Source: Novakomyces olei
Taxonomy: Eukaryota; Ascomycota; Novakomycetes; Novakomycetales; Novakomycetaceae
Direction of reading: 5' to 3'
Assembly (NCBI GenBank): GCA_016906335.1
Contig: JADEYG010000015.1
Location: forward strand, 62,001 to 126,000
Length of the DNA: 64,000 nucleotides
This document shows, piece by piece, positions 1 to 8,508 of this stretch (position 1 is the first letter of the stretch; each line of letters opens with the position of its first letter). Under the pieces are notes generated by a model, which saw nothing but the letters and a program-made list of their open reading frames with translations, was not told the DNA's origin and ran no database searches. Both the position numbers and the translations under genes were made by a program.

Positions 1-495
1 GCAACATCCTCCGAATCGACTGTGAGCCGGTCGTCTAGAAGCTCAGTAGGGCAAAACGAGTTTCGGCTTAAAGTACTCGGGCGCGATAGCCTTGGATGCT
101 TGGTCTCCCATGACAGGGATCCGATTCCACTGGAGGCCTGCCATATTGTGCCATACAGCCTGGGACAGGTGTTTTTGGATCGCTTAACTGATTTCGCGAA
201 TACAGGAGCGAGCGTTGGGCTGTACAGTCCGAGGAACGGGCTGACGCTAAACAAAAGCTTACACGCCATGTTTGATCGGTATCAGTTTGGTATCTGGGTT
301 GAGGACGGGGTATACTATGTGCACTCGTTTTATATGGGCGGGGGCAAGTACCACGGCGAGCGGCTCCGGTGGTTCGTAGACGTCACTGATTCTGAAAAGC
401 CTGATCCCTGCTTACTGGAATGGCACTACAAGCAGTGTACCATGGCACGGTTCCGGGGATTCAAGGTGCCAATGACAGAGTACGATACCCGCTAA
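1..495 (+). CDS. HNH-endonuclease-domain protein, 3' part
   Basis: The frame is open from base 1 (GCA ACA TCC) to a TAA ending at 495, so the start lies outside the window and the last 164 residues are seen. The protein matches the fungal HNH_2-type nuclease layout: a Cys in LGCLVSH, the first His block in LEACHIVPYS, then NGLTLNKSLHAMFDRYQF, which carries the Asn and second His of the HNH beta-beta-alpha metal fold, and a C-terminal tail with a W-rich strand. By family knowledge such proteins may cleave nucleic acid, but most fungal members have no tested function. No intron is visible in the part seen. GTG at 22 is only an internal codon and not a credible start. Confidence 0.75.
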   Translation, partial: ATSSESTVSRSSRSSVGQNEFRLKVLGRDSLGCLVSHDRDPIPLEACHIVPYSLGQVFLDRLTDFANTGASVGLYSPRNGLTLNKSLHAMFDRYQFGIWVEDGVYYVHSFYMGGGKYHGERLRWFVDVTDSEKPDPCLLEWHYKQCTMARFRGFKVPMTEYDTR

Positions 496-850
496 CGCTC
501 CCTCGCTGACTGTGTGTACAAGGGCACGCTGACCTGATGACATACGGCTCTGATATACTCTTGTATGGGCACACCGTAGAATTGGTCTTGCTTGTTTAGC
601 AGTAGGCAAACCATTTATCCAGAGTCAAGCTTTTCTTGTATACTTATCCACCTCGATTTGACGCTACAAGAAATTGCCTGGCACTATTAAGCTGGACTAA
701 TATTATAATCGTCAAATGGGCATGAGTCTAGACCGCCAGCTGTGGCTTTGCTAGCAATGCGGCAGCAGGCGGAGATCGTGGATTGGTCGGTTTTGTTCAT
801 TCGTGATTTGCTGATATTGTCTCGTTTTTCATATGGATCAGGATCATGGT
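496..850. other. Intergenic, nothing recognised
   Basis: AT-leaning sequence after the HNH gene. I see no splice-supported exon, RNA gene or repeat here. Confidence 0.4.
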
Positions 851-1240
851 ACAAGATCTTACAAATTCTTTGGAAAAGTCTGAAGACGGAAAGTGCAGTC
901 GTTTGCACTCATGGGCAAGGCAAGGCCATTGTCAGCAATGGCAGACCGTTACCACAGTCAAACGAGGCAGTTTACATTGTAAAAGAGGTCTGTAAAGGCA
1001 AGTCTTGGCCAGTCTTACTGGCAAGGCTCCCTTTGCTCTCGAGTATGAGGTCGAATTGTACGATGAAGAGTCGAGACTGGTTTCGCGGGAGAGCCAGACT
1101 CTGCAGTCTACGAGCGTTAATGTCTGCCTCGTCACTGTGGGCCTGGGCAAAGCAAGATCTATACCTCCAAGCCAGGGACTTTTTGTTACCAGCTCACTGC
1201 TCTATCAAGTGCCTTTACAGGACTGGCTCTTTTGACGCTA
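840..1240 (+). pseudogene. POM152-like nucleoporin remnant, frameshifted
   Basis: Pieces of an Ig-like repeat of the pore membrane protein Pom152 can be read in three different frames. Frame 1 gives NEAVYIVKEVCKGKS (about 958-1002). Frame 3 then gives SLTGKAPFALEYEVELYD (about 1010-1068) and runs on to about 1140. Frame 2 then gives KIYTSKPGTFCYQLTALS (about 1150-1210). The order is that of the family pattern: Cys, then a GxxPFxxxY strand, then a G-T-(F/Y)-x-Y strand. Joining them needs at least two frameshifts, and no GT-AG intron of workable length separates the pieces. An upstream SYGSGSWYK could be an earlier repeat. I read this as a decayed fragment or a badly assembled copy. It could still be chance similarity, so the call is tentative. 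Confidence 0.35.
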
Positions 1241-2001
1241 GGCATAGAGGCGAAATTGAAACTGACGCTAGTCTTGTCAGCACTACAGTGTCAGATTATT
1301 TGCTGGTACGATGTACAACACAGAGCCCGAGAGGAGGCTCGATTAGTACGCTGCCGAATAAGCTAATGCGCGAATTGCGTTACTGTCTTGAATGGTACCA
1401 GATTGGATTAAACGTGCATGTTTTTACAGTTACTCTACATATACATAGACATAATTTTAATAGTACAGCATTATAAATAGACAAAAAATCATATTTGAAT
1501 TATAAAGTGATTGTTCAGGTCCCCCTGACTAACCCTGGCACTTGACAGCGCTCTTAAACCCTCAAATGCCAAGCAGCAATAAGGTGTATTATGGTATAAT
1601 TTGATTACATTTACTGTACATTTTTTGTCACATATTGTATGTTTATACGTATCTTGACCGCCTCAATATGTCCAGTCAATTATAGCTATAATATTCTTAT
1701 TATATTATTGACTATTTGTATTTAAAGTGCGCAAAATAAAATCACAGAACGCGATTAGTGCTATTACTTGTTTGGAACACAGAGAACGAAAACGTGCCTT
1801 AATACATTAGACTGACCAATCACATACGGCCCTAAAATTGATATATCGGCCAAACAGGTCGATCGTCACGAAAACAGGATCTGCCTCAATTTCGAGTGTC
1901 GGCACCGACGATTATGAACACGAAAACAGGACCAGCGTGACTCATTTATGAACTTTTACACGTTTTCGAAACAAATAGTGGGGTAATGAAAGGGGTAATG
2001 A
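1241..2001. other. Intergenic AT-rich stretch
   Basis: Mostly AT-rich sequence with no gene that I can support. The fragment around 1860-1930 has two copies of an ACGAAAACAGGA-like word, which may be decayed relatives of the tandem repeat that follows. Confidence 0.4.
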
Positions 2002-2225
2002 AACGTTTCTGTGATCAAAGTCGAATTTTTTGGATCATTTTACGCGTTTTCGTGATTGAAATTGAGGGAATTAGAACGTTTCTGTGATCAAAGTCGGATT
2101 TTTGGAGAATTTCGTCCGTTTTCGTGATTGAAATTGAGGGAATTAGAACGTTTCTGTGATCAAAGTCGAATTTTTGGAGAATCTTATCCGTTTTCGTAAC
2201 CATAATTGAGAACGTTTTTGTGATT
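2002..2225. repeat. Tandem repeat, about 72 bp unit, 3 copies plus partial
   Basis: Units start at 2002, 2075 and 2147, with a truncated fourth at 2211, so the periods are 73, 72 and 64. Each begins with AACGTTTCTGTGATCAAAG, continues with a T-rich GAATTTTTGGA block and a CCGTTTTCGTGATTG block, and ends near TTGAGGGAATTAG. Copies differ by a few substitutions, suggesting moderate age. No coding role is apparent. Confidence 0.9.
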
Positions 2226-3060
2226 GCTAATTTGCCAAGGGCCTCATGGCCAGGGTATAAAGCCAGGTGGTTTCGCTCCCTTAGTTCTCCATCCTTCAGG
2301 ATCCCGAGGTCCGGACGCTATTTCCCGCACTTGTTTGTCACCTGGTAAATCACCTTTAGCCGGGGTACGGACTCTGTCCGCTCAAACTTGTGGTTTCAGG
2401 GCTTGTTTTCCGCTCGGTAATGGGTGTTCGATACCGGCGTGCCTTTCCTCCCTTTTTTTGGAGTCTTTCCAGGTTTTTCGGTGATTTTTTGGCCCTGCAT
2501 TGACTTTGGAGACGGCACGTTCGGGGCCCCTCTATGTCTCAGGTCCGGACAAGGACTACCGCTATCGCCGACTGTGGCTTTAGGACTGGGCAGATTTCCG
2601 CTAGGCATAGAGGGGTGGCTTTGGGCTAGTTGATTTGGCATGTGGCAGTTGTATTGCGTTGGAACACGGTTTTCCATGCATTGGCCTAATTTCCATTCCG
2701 CTTGTACGGCAAGATCGGGCTTCATCAGTTTCTGTGCTGTATAGCCAGCTGGGGGGTGCTCTCAAGCATTGATCTTGTTTGTATTGAGCTGGAGCACTAT
2801 GGATTTGAAAGTTGATCTTGGAGGGACACCGCTGGCCTAGTGCTCACAGCAGGACCTTACCGCTGGTGACCCACTCTTATTGTTCTGATTGCTATTTGCA
2901 CCGTTGTGTGTATTCGTTCAATAATAGAGTCACAACGTCCACCGGCGCATATAACCCGTCAGTGCCTTAGAGATCCCTCTGACCGACACCTCTTATACTG
3001 ACACGCGGTGAATCTAATTCATCAGTGTCACATGAGATGTGCCGGTGAGTATTGAGGTCT
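2226..3060. mobile_element. Possible decayed mobile-element (LTR-type?) remnant
   Basis: This block is richer in GC than its surroundings, starts abruptly at the end of the tandem repeat and contains no host gene I recognise. A long low-quality open frame on the minus strand is rich in Pro, Lys and Ser, and there is an LTR-end-like tract around 2925-2950. It may be a fossil of an LTR retrotransposon or another repeat; family, age and borders cannot be set from one copy. It looks broken throughout. Confidence 0.2.
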
Positions 3061-3525
3061 TTTTTATGTAGATTTCCATAGGTTTCTAGCGCAATAATAA
3101 ACTGGTTTGAACATCAAAATCATCTACACGGCTAATTTATTTGCTTCAACATGTCTGGTTCGTTATACATTCTTCTCTTGTTGAAAACTCTTGGAGCCTT
3201 CTTTTATTTGGCTTCTAATCTCATGCTACTGATAAATTACAGACGGTCAAGATGAAAAAAACGAATACAGCACTCGTGATATGGGAAGTACTGGAGCCCT
3301 TAGCGTCAGGATTGGTCGCGTCACTAATGTGAAGCTTGCAATGAGCCCTGCCGCGTCGAATTATGTTCATGTTTCATTCTGCAACTACACTATACAGCAT
3401 ACAAACCTCTCTAATCTGGCCTCAAAATAGTCTTGAAACATTCATTTAAAAATTGAACATTGCTTATTCATAAATTAACTATCATACAACCAAAACTTTG
3501 GACATTTTTTCCCGATTGGCGCCCA
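3061..3525. other. Intergenic, 3' flank of LEA-type gene
   Basis: AT-rich sequence downstream of the minus-strand LEA/DUF3659 gene. No gene, RNA or clear repeat seen. Confidence 0.4.
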
Positions 3526-5391
3526 TCACGAACCGCCAATATTAACCTCTGGAACTTCGTTGTCTGCATTCTTTGGCACAACAATTTGTAACGTGACACC
3601 TGTCTGTGACGCCTGCACGATAATATTTATATTCCCCGTGCTCACAGTTATCGGTGGTGGAGCATTAGTGCCCCTTGACCCCTCTTCGTCATGCTCCTGG
3701 GGCTCAACTCGGACCCCATTTACCTTGCCAATACGCTTCCCATTGTTATCGCGAATAATATTGTCTGCTTTACCACCCTTTTCCTTCTCCTTGCCGGCCT
3801 GGCCTGCCTCGATACCTTCGGCTCCGCCAAACACAGAGCCCACAAGATCATCTGCGGTTCCAACTTTATTTCCATCGGGATCACGGACGACTCCCTCATC
3901 GTCAATAGACATATTTTTGAACTCTGACAGCGCTCCAGGCGCCTCCCCCAAATCTTTACCATCGCGATCAATGACATGTCCCTTGTCGTCGATAGAAAGT
4001 CCATTCAGGCCGCCGGGTTGACGTGCTTTCTCCATCAACTTACGGCCTACATCAGAGTTTTTGGCATAATGTTGGGCAATTCCCATATAACCTTTTGCAC
4101 CGGTGCTCGCTTGTGAAGCCAGGCTCTTTAAAGACCCGCCAATACGTCCAAACCCAAACCCTCCTCCTCCGCTCTGTGCCTTGTCGGTCGTTTCTGCAGC
4201 TTTGCCTTTAGCATCTGAAGCAGAATCAGCGACTTTGCCCTTCACATCGCCAAGAGCACCACCAGCAGTGTCCTCGGAATCACTTTCCTCTTGCTCAGAG
4301 CCTTCAGACTCGGACTCAGACTCGTCATCTTGTTCGTTGTGGCCATTGGTCTTTTCACTATTCCCAAACAGCGAAGGAGCAGCGTTTCTCACCTGCTCGG
4401 GTAAAGATGCACCTCGGCCATAAGCTCGAGCACGTTCAAGAGCGTCTTTCCTTGTCTTTTCCACGTTCTGTTGTACTTCCTCGGGCAGTTTCCCACCGGC
4501 TTGCTTGGCCTTTCCAGCAATATCGTCTCCGCCAGCTCCTCCTGCCACGTCAGAGATTTTGTCTTTGGCTCCACCAGCTGCTCCAGCAGCAGTATCCTTG
4601 GCTCCACCGGCCACTCCAGCAGCAGTATCCTTTGCTCCACCAGCTGCTCCGGCAACTTTATCTTTGGCTCCGCTGGCCAAATCGCCAACACCGCCCAACT
4701 TACCGGTTAATCCTCCTACTGCGTCCCCACCAGCATCAGATTTTGAGCTCTTCTTCTTCTTGCCAGAGCTGCTGGCCGGTGTAGTTCCATTATGATGCTT
4801 CTTCTTTTTCGTTCCCGAGCTCACTTTGCTCGGGGTTTCTTCCGCTCCCTCTGCATCGCCGGCCTTGGGCGTTTTTGGCGTTTTTGGCGTTTTAACTTTG
4901 CCGCTCTTTGCCGAGCGATGATGGTGGTGGTGGCCCTCTTCAGCCTCACCGTTTTTCTTTGGCGATTCGTCCTCCGCTGGTGCCATTACGACCTTGTGAA
5001 AAGCAAAAGCAACTGGGTACGCTAGTGTATGAGCTGTTGCACGAAGGCACCAGATATAGCCGTGCACAAGAGCGACTGGGACAGACGCTCCCAGTGAAAA
5101 GGCCTGTGCTACGTAAGACGGCTGCTGCGATTGGGGAGGCTCTCTCCGCGCCCTTAAGGGTGACGAGAAATCTGGATCAGAGTACGACCTGTCGGACCGT
5201 CTGTCGGGACCTTGTTGCCGAGATTCAGGCTCCGCTGACTCTGCTCGTTTCAACTTGTCTGCGCCAGTAAGAGCAGTGTTGCGTGTACCACTACTGCCGC
5301 TGACTGTATGATTGTCAGGACTCTGGACGGCTCTGCTTCCGCTACTGTCGTCTGCCCCACTAATATATGCGGGTGAGGCGGCTGATGTCAT
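3526..5391 (-). CDS. LEA/DUF3659-type acidic stress protein A
   Basis: Single-exon gene of 621 aa. The open frame runs further upstream but only from a GTG; the first ATG is at 5391, and a second possible start is ATG 4986 (MAPAEDESPKK). Order: a Ser/Arg-rich N-terminus; a hydrophobic stretch just before MAPAEDE; a basic segment with a His run (GHHHHHRS) and TPKTPKTPK; an LEA-like block of repeated GGAKD(T/K) units around residues 245-290; an acidic ESESEGSEQEESDSED tract; then DUF3659-type units such as IDDKGHVIDRDGKDLG and NIIRDNNGKRIGKV. The end is a beta-rich NINIIVQASQTGVTLQ segment. LEA-like proteins are usually disordered and linked to desiccation or stress tolerance; that role is inferred. 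It is divergent with gene B. Confidence 0.8.
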   Translation of the reverse strand: MTSAASPAYISGADDSSGSRAVQSPDNHTVSGSSGTRNTALTGADKLKRAESAEPESRQQGPDRRSDRSYSDPDFSSPLRARREPPQSQQPSYVAQAFSLGASVPVALVHGYIWCLRATAHTLAYPVAFAFHKVVMAPAEDESPKKNGEAEEGHHHHHRSAKSGKVKTPKTPKTPKAGDAEGAEETPSKVSSGTKKKKHHNGTTPASSSGKKKKSSKSDAGGDAVGGLTGKLGGVGDLASGAKDKVAGAAGGAKDTAAGVAGGAKDTAAGAAGGAKDKISDVAGGAGGDDIAGKAKQAGGKLPEEVQQNVEKTRKDALERARAYGRGASLPEQVRNAAPSLFGNSEKTNGHNEQDDESESESEGSEQEESDSEDTAGGALGDVKGKVADSASDAKGKAAETTDKAQSGGGGFGFGRIGGSLKSLASQASTGAKGYMGIAQHYAKNSDVGRKLMEKARQPGGLNGLSIDDKGHVIDRDGKDLGEAPGALSEFKNMSIDDEGVVRDPDGNKVGTADDLVGSVFGGAEGIEAGQAGKEKEKGGKADNIIRDNNGKRIGKVNGVRVEPQEHDEEGSRGTNAPPPITVSTGNINIIVQASQTGVTLQIVVPKNADNEVPEVNIGGS

Positions 5392-5997
5392 TGCTCTGAT
5401 GTCATATATGGAGATATTACGCGTGCGCGCGACCGCGTTTATATGCACCGATCTCCACAAAAGTAGCCTTTTGCTTGTATTACCGCCTCTTCCGTATGCG
5501 GAAGGCAAGAGAAACTGTAATAATTGGTGCACTATATCTACAATTCGTCAGAAACAGTAACCTGCACGGTAAAACGCGCCGCTGCTGGTATCAAAAGTAA
5601 GATAACGTTTCATATTAGTCTAACAAATCATGTTAGTCTACGAATCATATTAATCTAACAAATCATATTAATCTAACGGATACTTTTGCTACAACGAATA
5701 ATGTAATATTATTTTCCTCACCAGCGCTCACTATACACACAGCGAAAATTTGTCTTTCTCTAATCTTATTTTCCAGATCATCGATCGAATATTCCTAATT
5801 TTAATTTGATTACTTCATTTCTACTGGTCGACAGATTAGGAACTAGCCACCTTTTTCAGTCAGTGTCGCATTAATTTATTTCAGCTTTGCGAATACAATG
5901 CCAATGATGTCATGCATCTCAAGGTATAACTGAGCCGTGGCATCTTCGCACTAGCCATTCTTGTTTGTTTTAGTTCGTCAGTAAACCGACTGCAGAT
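5392..5997. promoter_or_regulatory. Divergent promoter of acidic-protein genes A and B
   Basis: A 606-bp gap between two head-to-head genes. It holds four 17-18 bp tandem units of the type CATATTAATCTAACAAAT (5611-5680) and a TGATGTCA CRE-like word at about 5903-5910. Two further TGATGTCA words lie just inside the start of gene A (about 5383-5402). Their use by a bZIP factor is a guess. Confidence 0.35.
5611..5680. repeat. Short tandem repeat, 17-18 bp x 4
   Basis: Four imperfect units start at 5611, 5629, 5646 and 5664. The core is CAT(A/G)TTA(A/G)TCTA, followed by ACAAAT or CGAAT. It lies in the shared promoter of genes A and B. Confidence 0.8.
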
Positions 5998-6336
5998 ATG
6001 GCAAATGCAGAGGAAACTCGTCCGGCACGCAAGAAGGGCTCGAAAAAGACCCGCACAAAACAAAAACAAAAACCCGGATCCGATGTCAGTCCCATCGCAA
6101 ATCAGTCTCCGCGAGAAGAGAAGCAAATGATGGCCCAACGGGACCGGCTTGCCGAGAATCATGCGCAGCAAAACGGACGGCAGGACGAGGACGATAATGC
6201 GGAAGAAGAAGAAGAGGACGATGACGATGACGATGGCGGCAAGCAGCCATTGCGTTTACGGCTCGATCTAAATATAGAAGCCGAAGTTCAGCTTAAAGCT
6301 AAACTTCACGGTGATGTGACTCTTAGTATGCTGTGA
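5998..6336 (+). CDS. Small acidic protein B with KLHGDVTLS tail motif
   Basis: ATG at 5998, 112 aa, one exon. The N-terminal half is basic (RPARKKGSKKTRTKQKQK). It is followed by a Q/R-rich linker and an acidic run of Glu then Asp (about residues 68-80). The last 30 residues read LRLDLNIEAEVQLKAKLHG then DVTLSML, an alternating hydrophobic pattern that fits beta strands. The same C-terminal block is found in gene C, so the two are paralogs. I recall similar C-termini in uncharacterised ascomycete proteins but know no function. The cluster setting suggests a stress or cell-surface-related role, which is inference only. Confidence 0.8.
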   Translation: MANAEETRPARKKGSKKTRTKQKQKPGSDVSPIANQSPREEKQMMAQRDRLAENHAQQNGRQDEDDNAEEEEEDDDDDDGGKQPLRLRLDLNIEAEVQLKAKLHGDVTLSML

Positions 6337-6749
6337 GTGGTTTTGCCTGTTGTATCCCACACTGACAGTTTTAGTGGATGAATCGCTTGCACAAATCTAC
6401 GATCGGATAATGAGCAGTATCTATTGTAACGAATATTTAATTACGATAATATTTAATTCATAAAAGTAGACAATTGTAGAGCATTCAGGTTTGATAAAAA
6501 TTTGATTCCTAAAGTGACATTGTAAAGACGATTTAATTACGATGATATTTGATTTTAAAAAGATACATTAAAGAATACTAGAGCGATTATCGCCAATTTA
6601 ATCATTTCAATGTCATTAAAATACAGCACTAGATAGGTCTAGTCGATCGTTTTCAGGAGCAGGGCTACACTTCACCGCAGAGATATACATCATCGCCTAG
6701 GCACTTTATAAGTAAGCTGATGCGAAATCAAATAGTAAACAGTAAAAAC
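6337..6749. other. Intergenic between convergent genes B and C
   Basis: AT-rich 3' flanks. A 24-bp word of the type ATTTAATTACGATAATATTTA occurs near 6435 and again, slightly changed, near 6533, suggesting a short duplication. No gene seen. Confidence 0.5.
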
Positions 6750-7295
6750 TTACAGAAGTGACAGCGTTACATCACCATGCAACTTTGCTTTAAGCTCAAC
6801 TTGAACGTCCAGGTTCAAATCGAGACGGAGTGACAAAGGACTGTCGTTCCCTTGCTTTTTCGGCTTGCGTTTTCCGCCCACAGCTTTGCCTGCCGTGTTT
6901 GATACAGTATCTGTTGCCCCACGGACAGTTTCTTTCCCTTGTTTAACGGCACCATCAGCAAGCTGTTTGCCTTGGTTTGCCGTGCTTTCCACTTGCTTGG
7001 GCGCACTTTGCACTAATTGCCCAACTGTATCTTCATCCTCTCCTTCTTCTTGTTCCTCCTCTTCGTCGTCGTCATCGTCCTCCTCTTCGTCATCTTCTTC
7101 TTCTTCGTCGTCGTCATCTTCGTCGTCTTCTTCCTCACTTTCGTCATCCTCCTCCTCCTCCTCTTCGTCAGAGTTCTCTAGTCCACTATCAGGCTCCGGC
7201 TGCTGTGCATTTTTCCCATTTTTTGGTTTTGGCTTTGTCGCCTGTTGTGCGTGCTTGGGTCGTGAGGGCGATGGCTTTGTTGCAGTTTCTGCCAT
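6750..7295 (-). CDS. Small acidic protein C, paralog of B
   Basis: ATG at 7295, 181 aa, one exon. Residues 1-40 are basic/polar. Residues about 41-90 are an almost unbroken Asp/Glu tract coded by mixed GAC/GAT/GAA/GAG codons. Then comes an LEA-like amphipathic stretch (KQVESTANQGKQLADGAVKQ, GKETVRGATDTV) and a C-terminal LSLRLDLNLDVQVELKAKLH block ending GDVTLSLL, shared with gene B. The mixed codons argue that selection keeps the acidic tract, not slippage alone. The LEA-like part also links it to genes A and D. It converges with gene B. Function unknown; the strong acidity would suit a histone-, metal- or polybasic-binding chaperone, which is speculation. Confidence 0.8.
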   Translation of the reverse strand: MAETATKPSPSRPKHAQQATKPKPKNGKNAQQPEPDSGLENSDEEEEEEDDESEEEDDEDDDDEEEEDDEEEDDDDDEEEEQEEGEDEDTVGQLVQSAPKQVESTANQGKQLADGAVKQGKETVRGATDTVSNTAGKAVGGKRKPKKQGNDSPLSLRLDLNLDVQVELKAKLHGDVTLSLL

Positions 7296-8508
7296 GATTG
7301 TTTATTGCGGGAGCTGTCACTCGTCCAGATTCGTGCGCCTGTTATATATTCGTGTCCTTAATATAGACTTTTGCGCAACTGACATTTTCTCCTGACATTT
7401 TTTCGGGAACTCTTTGCTGTTGATTAACCCAAACAGGATTGAGGCTCATTTGAGTCTGAGTATTATGTCATAGCCCACTTTGTAATAATTTCCGCGGTCA
7501 TCGACATCTCTCTTCTATTACTTTTAAACATTTCACACCCGGAAAGGGTTTAGGAAGTTGTTTGCTGCACCCGTGTATCTATTGGTATGTAAATTTGTAT
7601 TATGAAATAAAGGCTTTGGTTAAATTTAGCGATTAGTGTAAAGCGGGTCTCAGGTTTAGTGAATGAACGGGGTGGAGCGTGCGATCTCTGCTGCATGCGG
7701 ATCCAATTGACTATGTTTTTATGTTTTACAGTGTAGTGTTTCGCTAAAGATACTTGGCGGTAGTTAATGTACTCACGTCATTTCGTAATACCAGCCAGCA
7801 ATATAGCCGTGAAGGGAAGAGCGCGTGACTTGGTACTTATTCATTTGGTACTCTATACGAATGTCCCACACAGTGAATGTCCATTACCAGATACAGTCTG
7901 TTGCTCACAGCTCATACTGCTCACAAACTATATTCGTATCCAGCGGTAAGAGTAGATGCGTTGTATACAACTATCGGCATCTATGTTTCAGACTTACTGT
8001 CCTCGCATTTTGTCGATTGTGCTCTGAAACGGCAATGTACTCCCTTGATTGTGCCTATTTCAAAGCGGCAATATACTTTTACAGACACTGCCTCGCCAGT
8101 CTGCTGTCGCAACTCCCTATTAATTTTGTACGTACCCAAAAAAGCCGGGGAGCTTCTCTAATATCAGTCCCGTCCGTATCAGGAAATGATCAAACATTCG
8201 AAAAAGAAAAATAACGTCACTGATCGCGCCCGCGCAATAATCGACACGATAGCATATTAACAAGAAATATGAATAAACAAGAAATGAATAAACAAAAAAT
8301 AATAAAAGATGTGTGGAGACGTCTTGATGAAGACGTCATTGCTAAGCCGTAAACGTCAGAGGTTCGTTACACTTGTGTATAAGAAGAGGCGTCCTGAAAC
8401 CGAGTTTGGGGTTGTATTGATTTGAAAAGAGCAAAAGTCAACAAAAGGCTTTTATTTCTTTCATATAGTACTTTTGAGCAGGGCGAATAATACACACGAC
8501 AATTCCGA
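7296..8508. other. Intergenic, promoters of genes C and D
   Basis: Divergent spacer of 1.2 kb. Open frames at 7767-8214 resemble nothing I know and have no splice support. The D-proximal half holds the CRE-like cluster listed separately. Confidence 0.4.
8214..8358. promoter_or_regulatory. CRE/ATF-like site cluster upstream of gene D
   Basis: ACGTCA occurs at 8214-8219, 8333-8338 and 8353-8358. The palindrome GACGTC occurs at 8318-8323 and 8332-8337, spaced 14 bp apart. All lie 150-300 bp before the start of gene D. TGACGTCA-type sites bind Atf/CREB bZIP factors, which drive stress genes in many fungi; use here is inferred. Confidence 0.4.

Noticed and set aside
742-1476. 244-aa plus-strand open frame as an intact gene
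   Set aside because: It starts at GTG and only one short segment looks conserved; the neighbouring frames carry the next parts of the same domain, so it is better read as a decayed fragment.
3526-5532. Longer 668-aa form of acidic gene A
   Set aside because: The extra 47 codons start at a GTG; no ATG precedes 5391, so the 621-aa form is kept.
7767-8214. Plus-strand open frames in the C-D spacer
   Set aside because: No recognisable domain, no good splice sites, Cys/Ser/Tyr-rich composition typical of chance frames.
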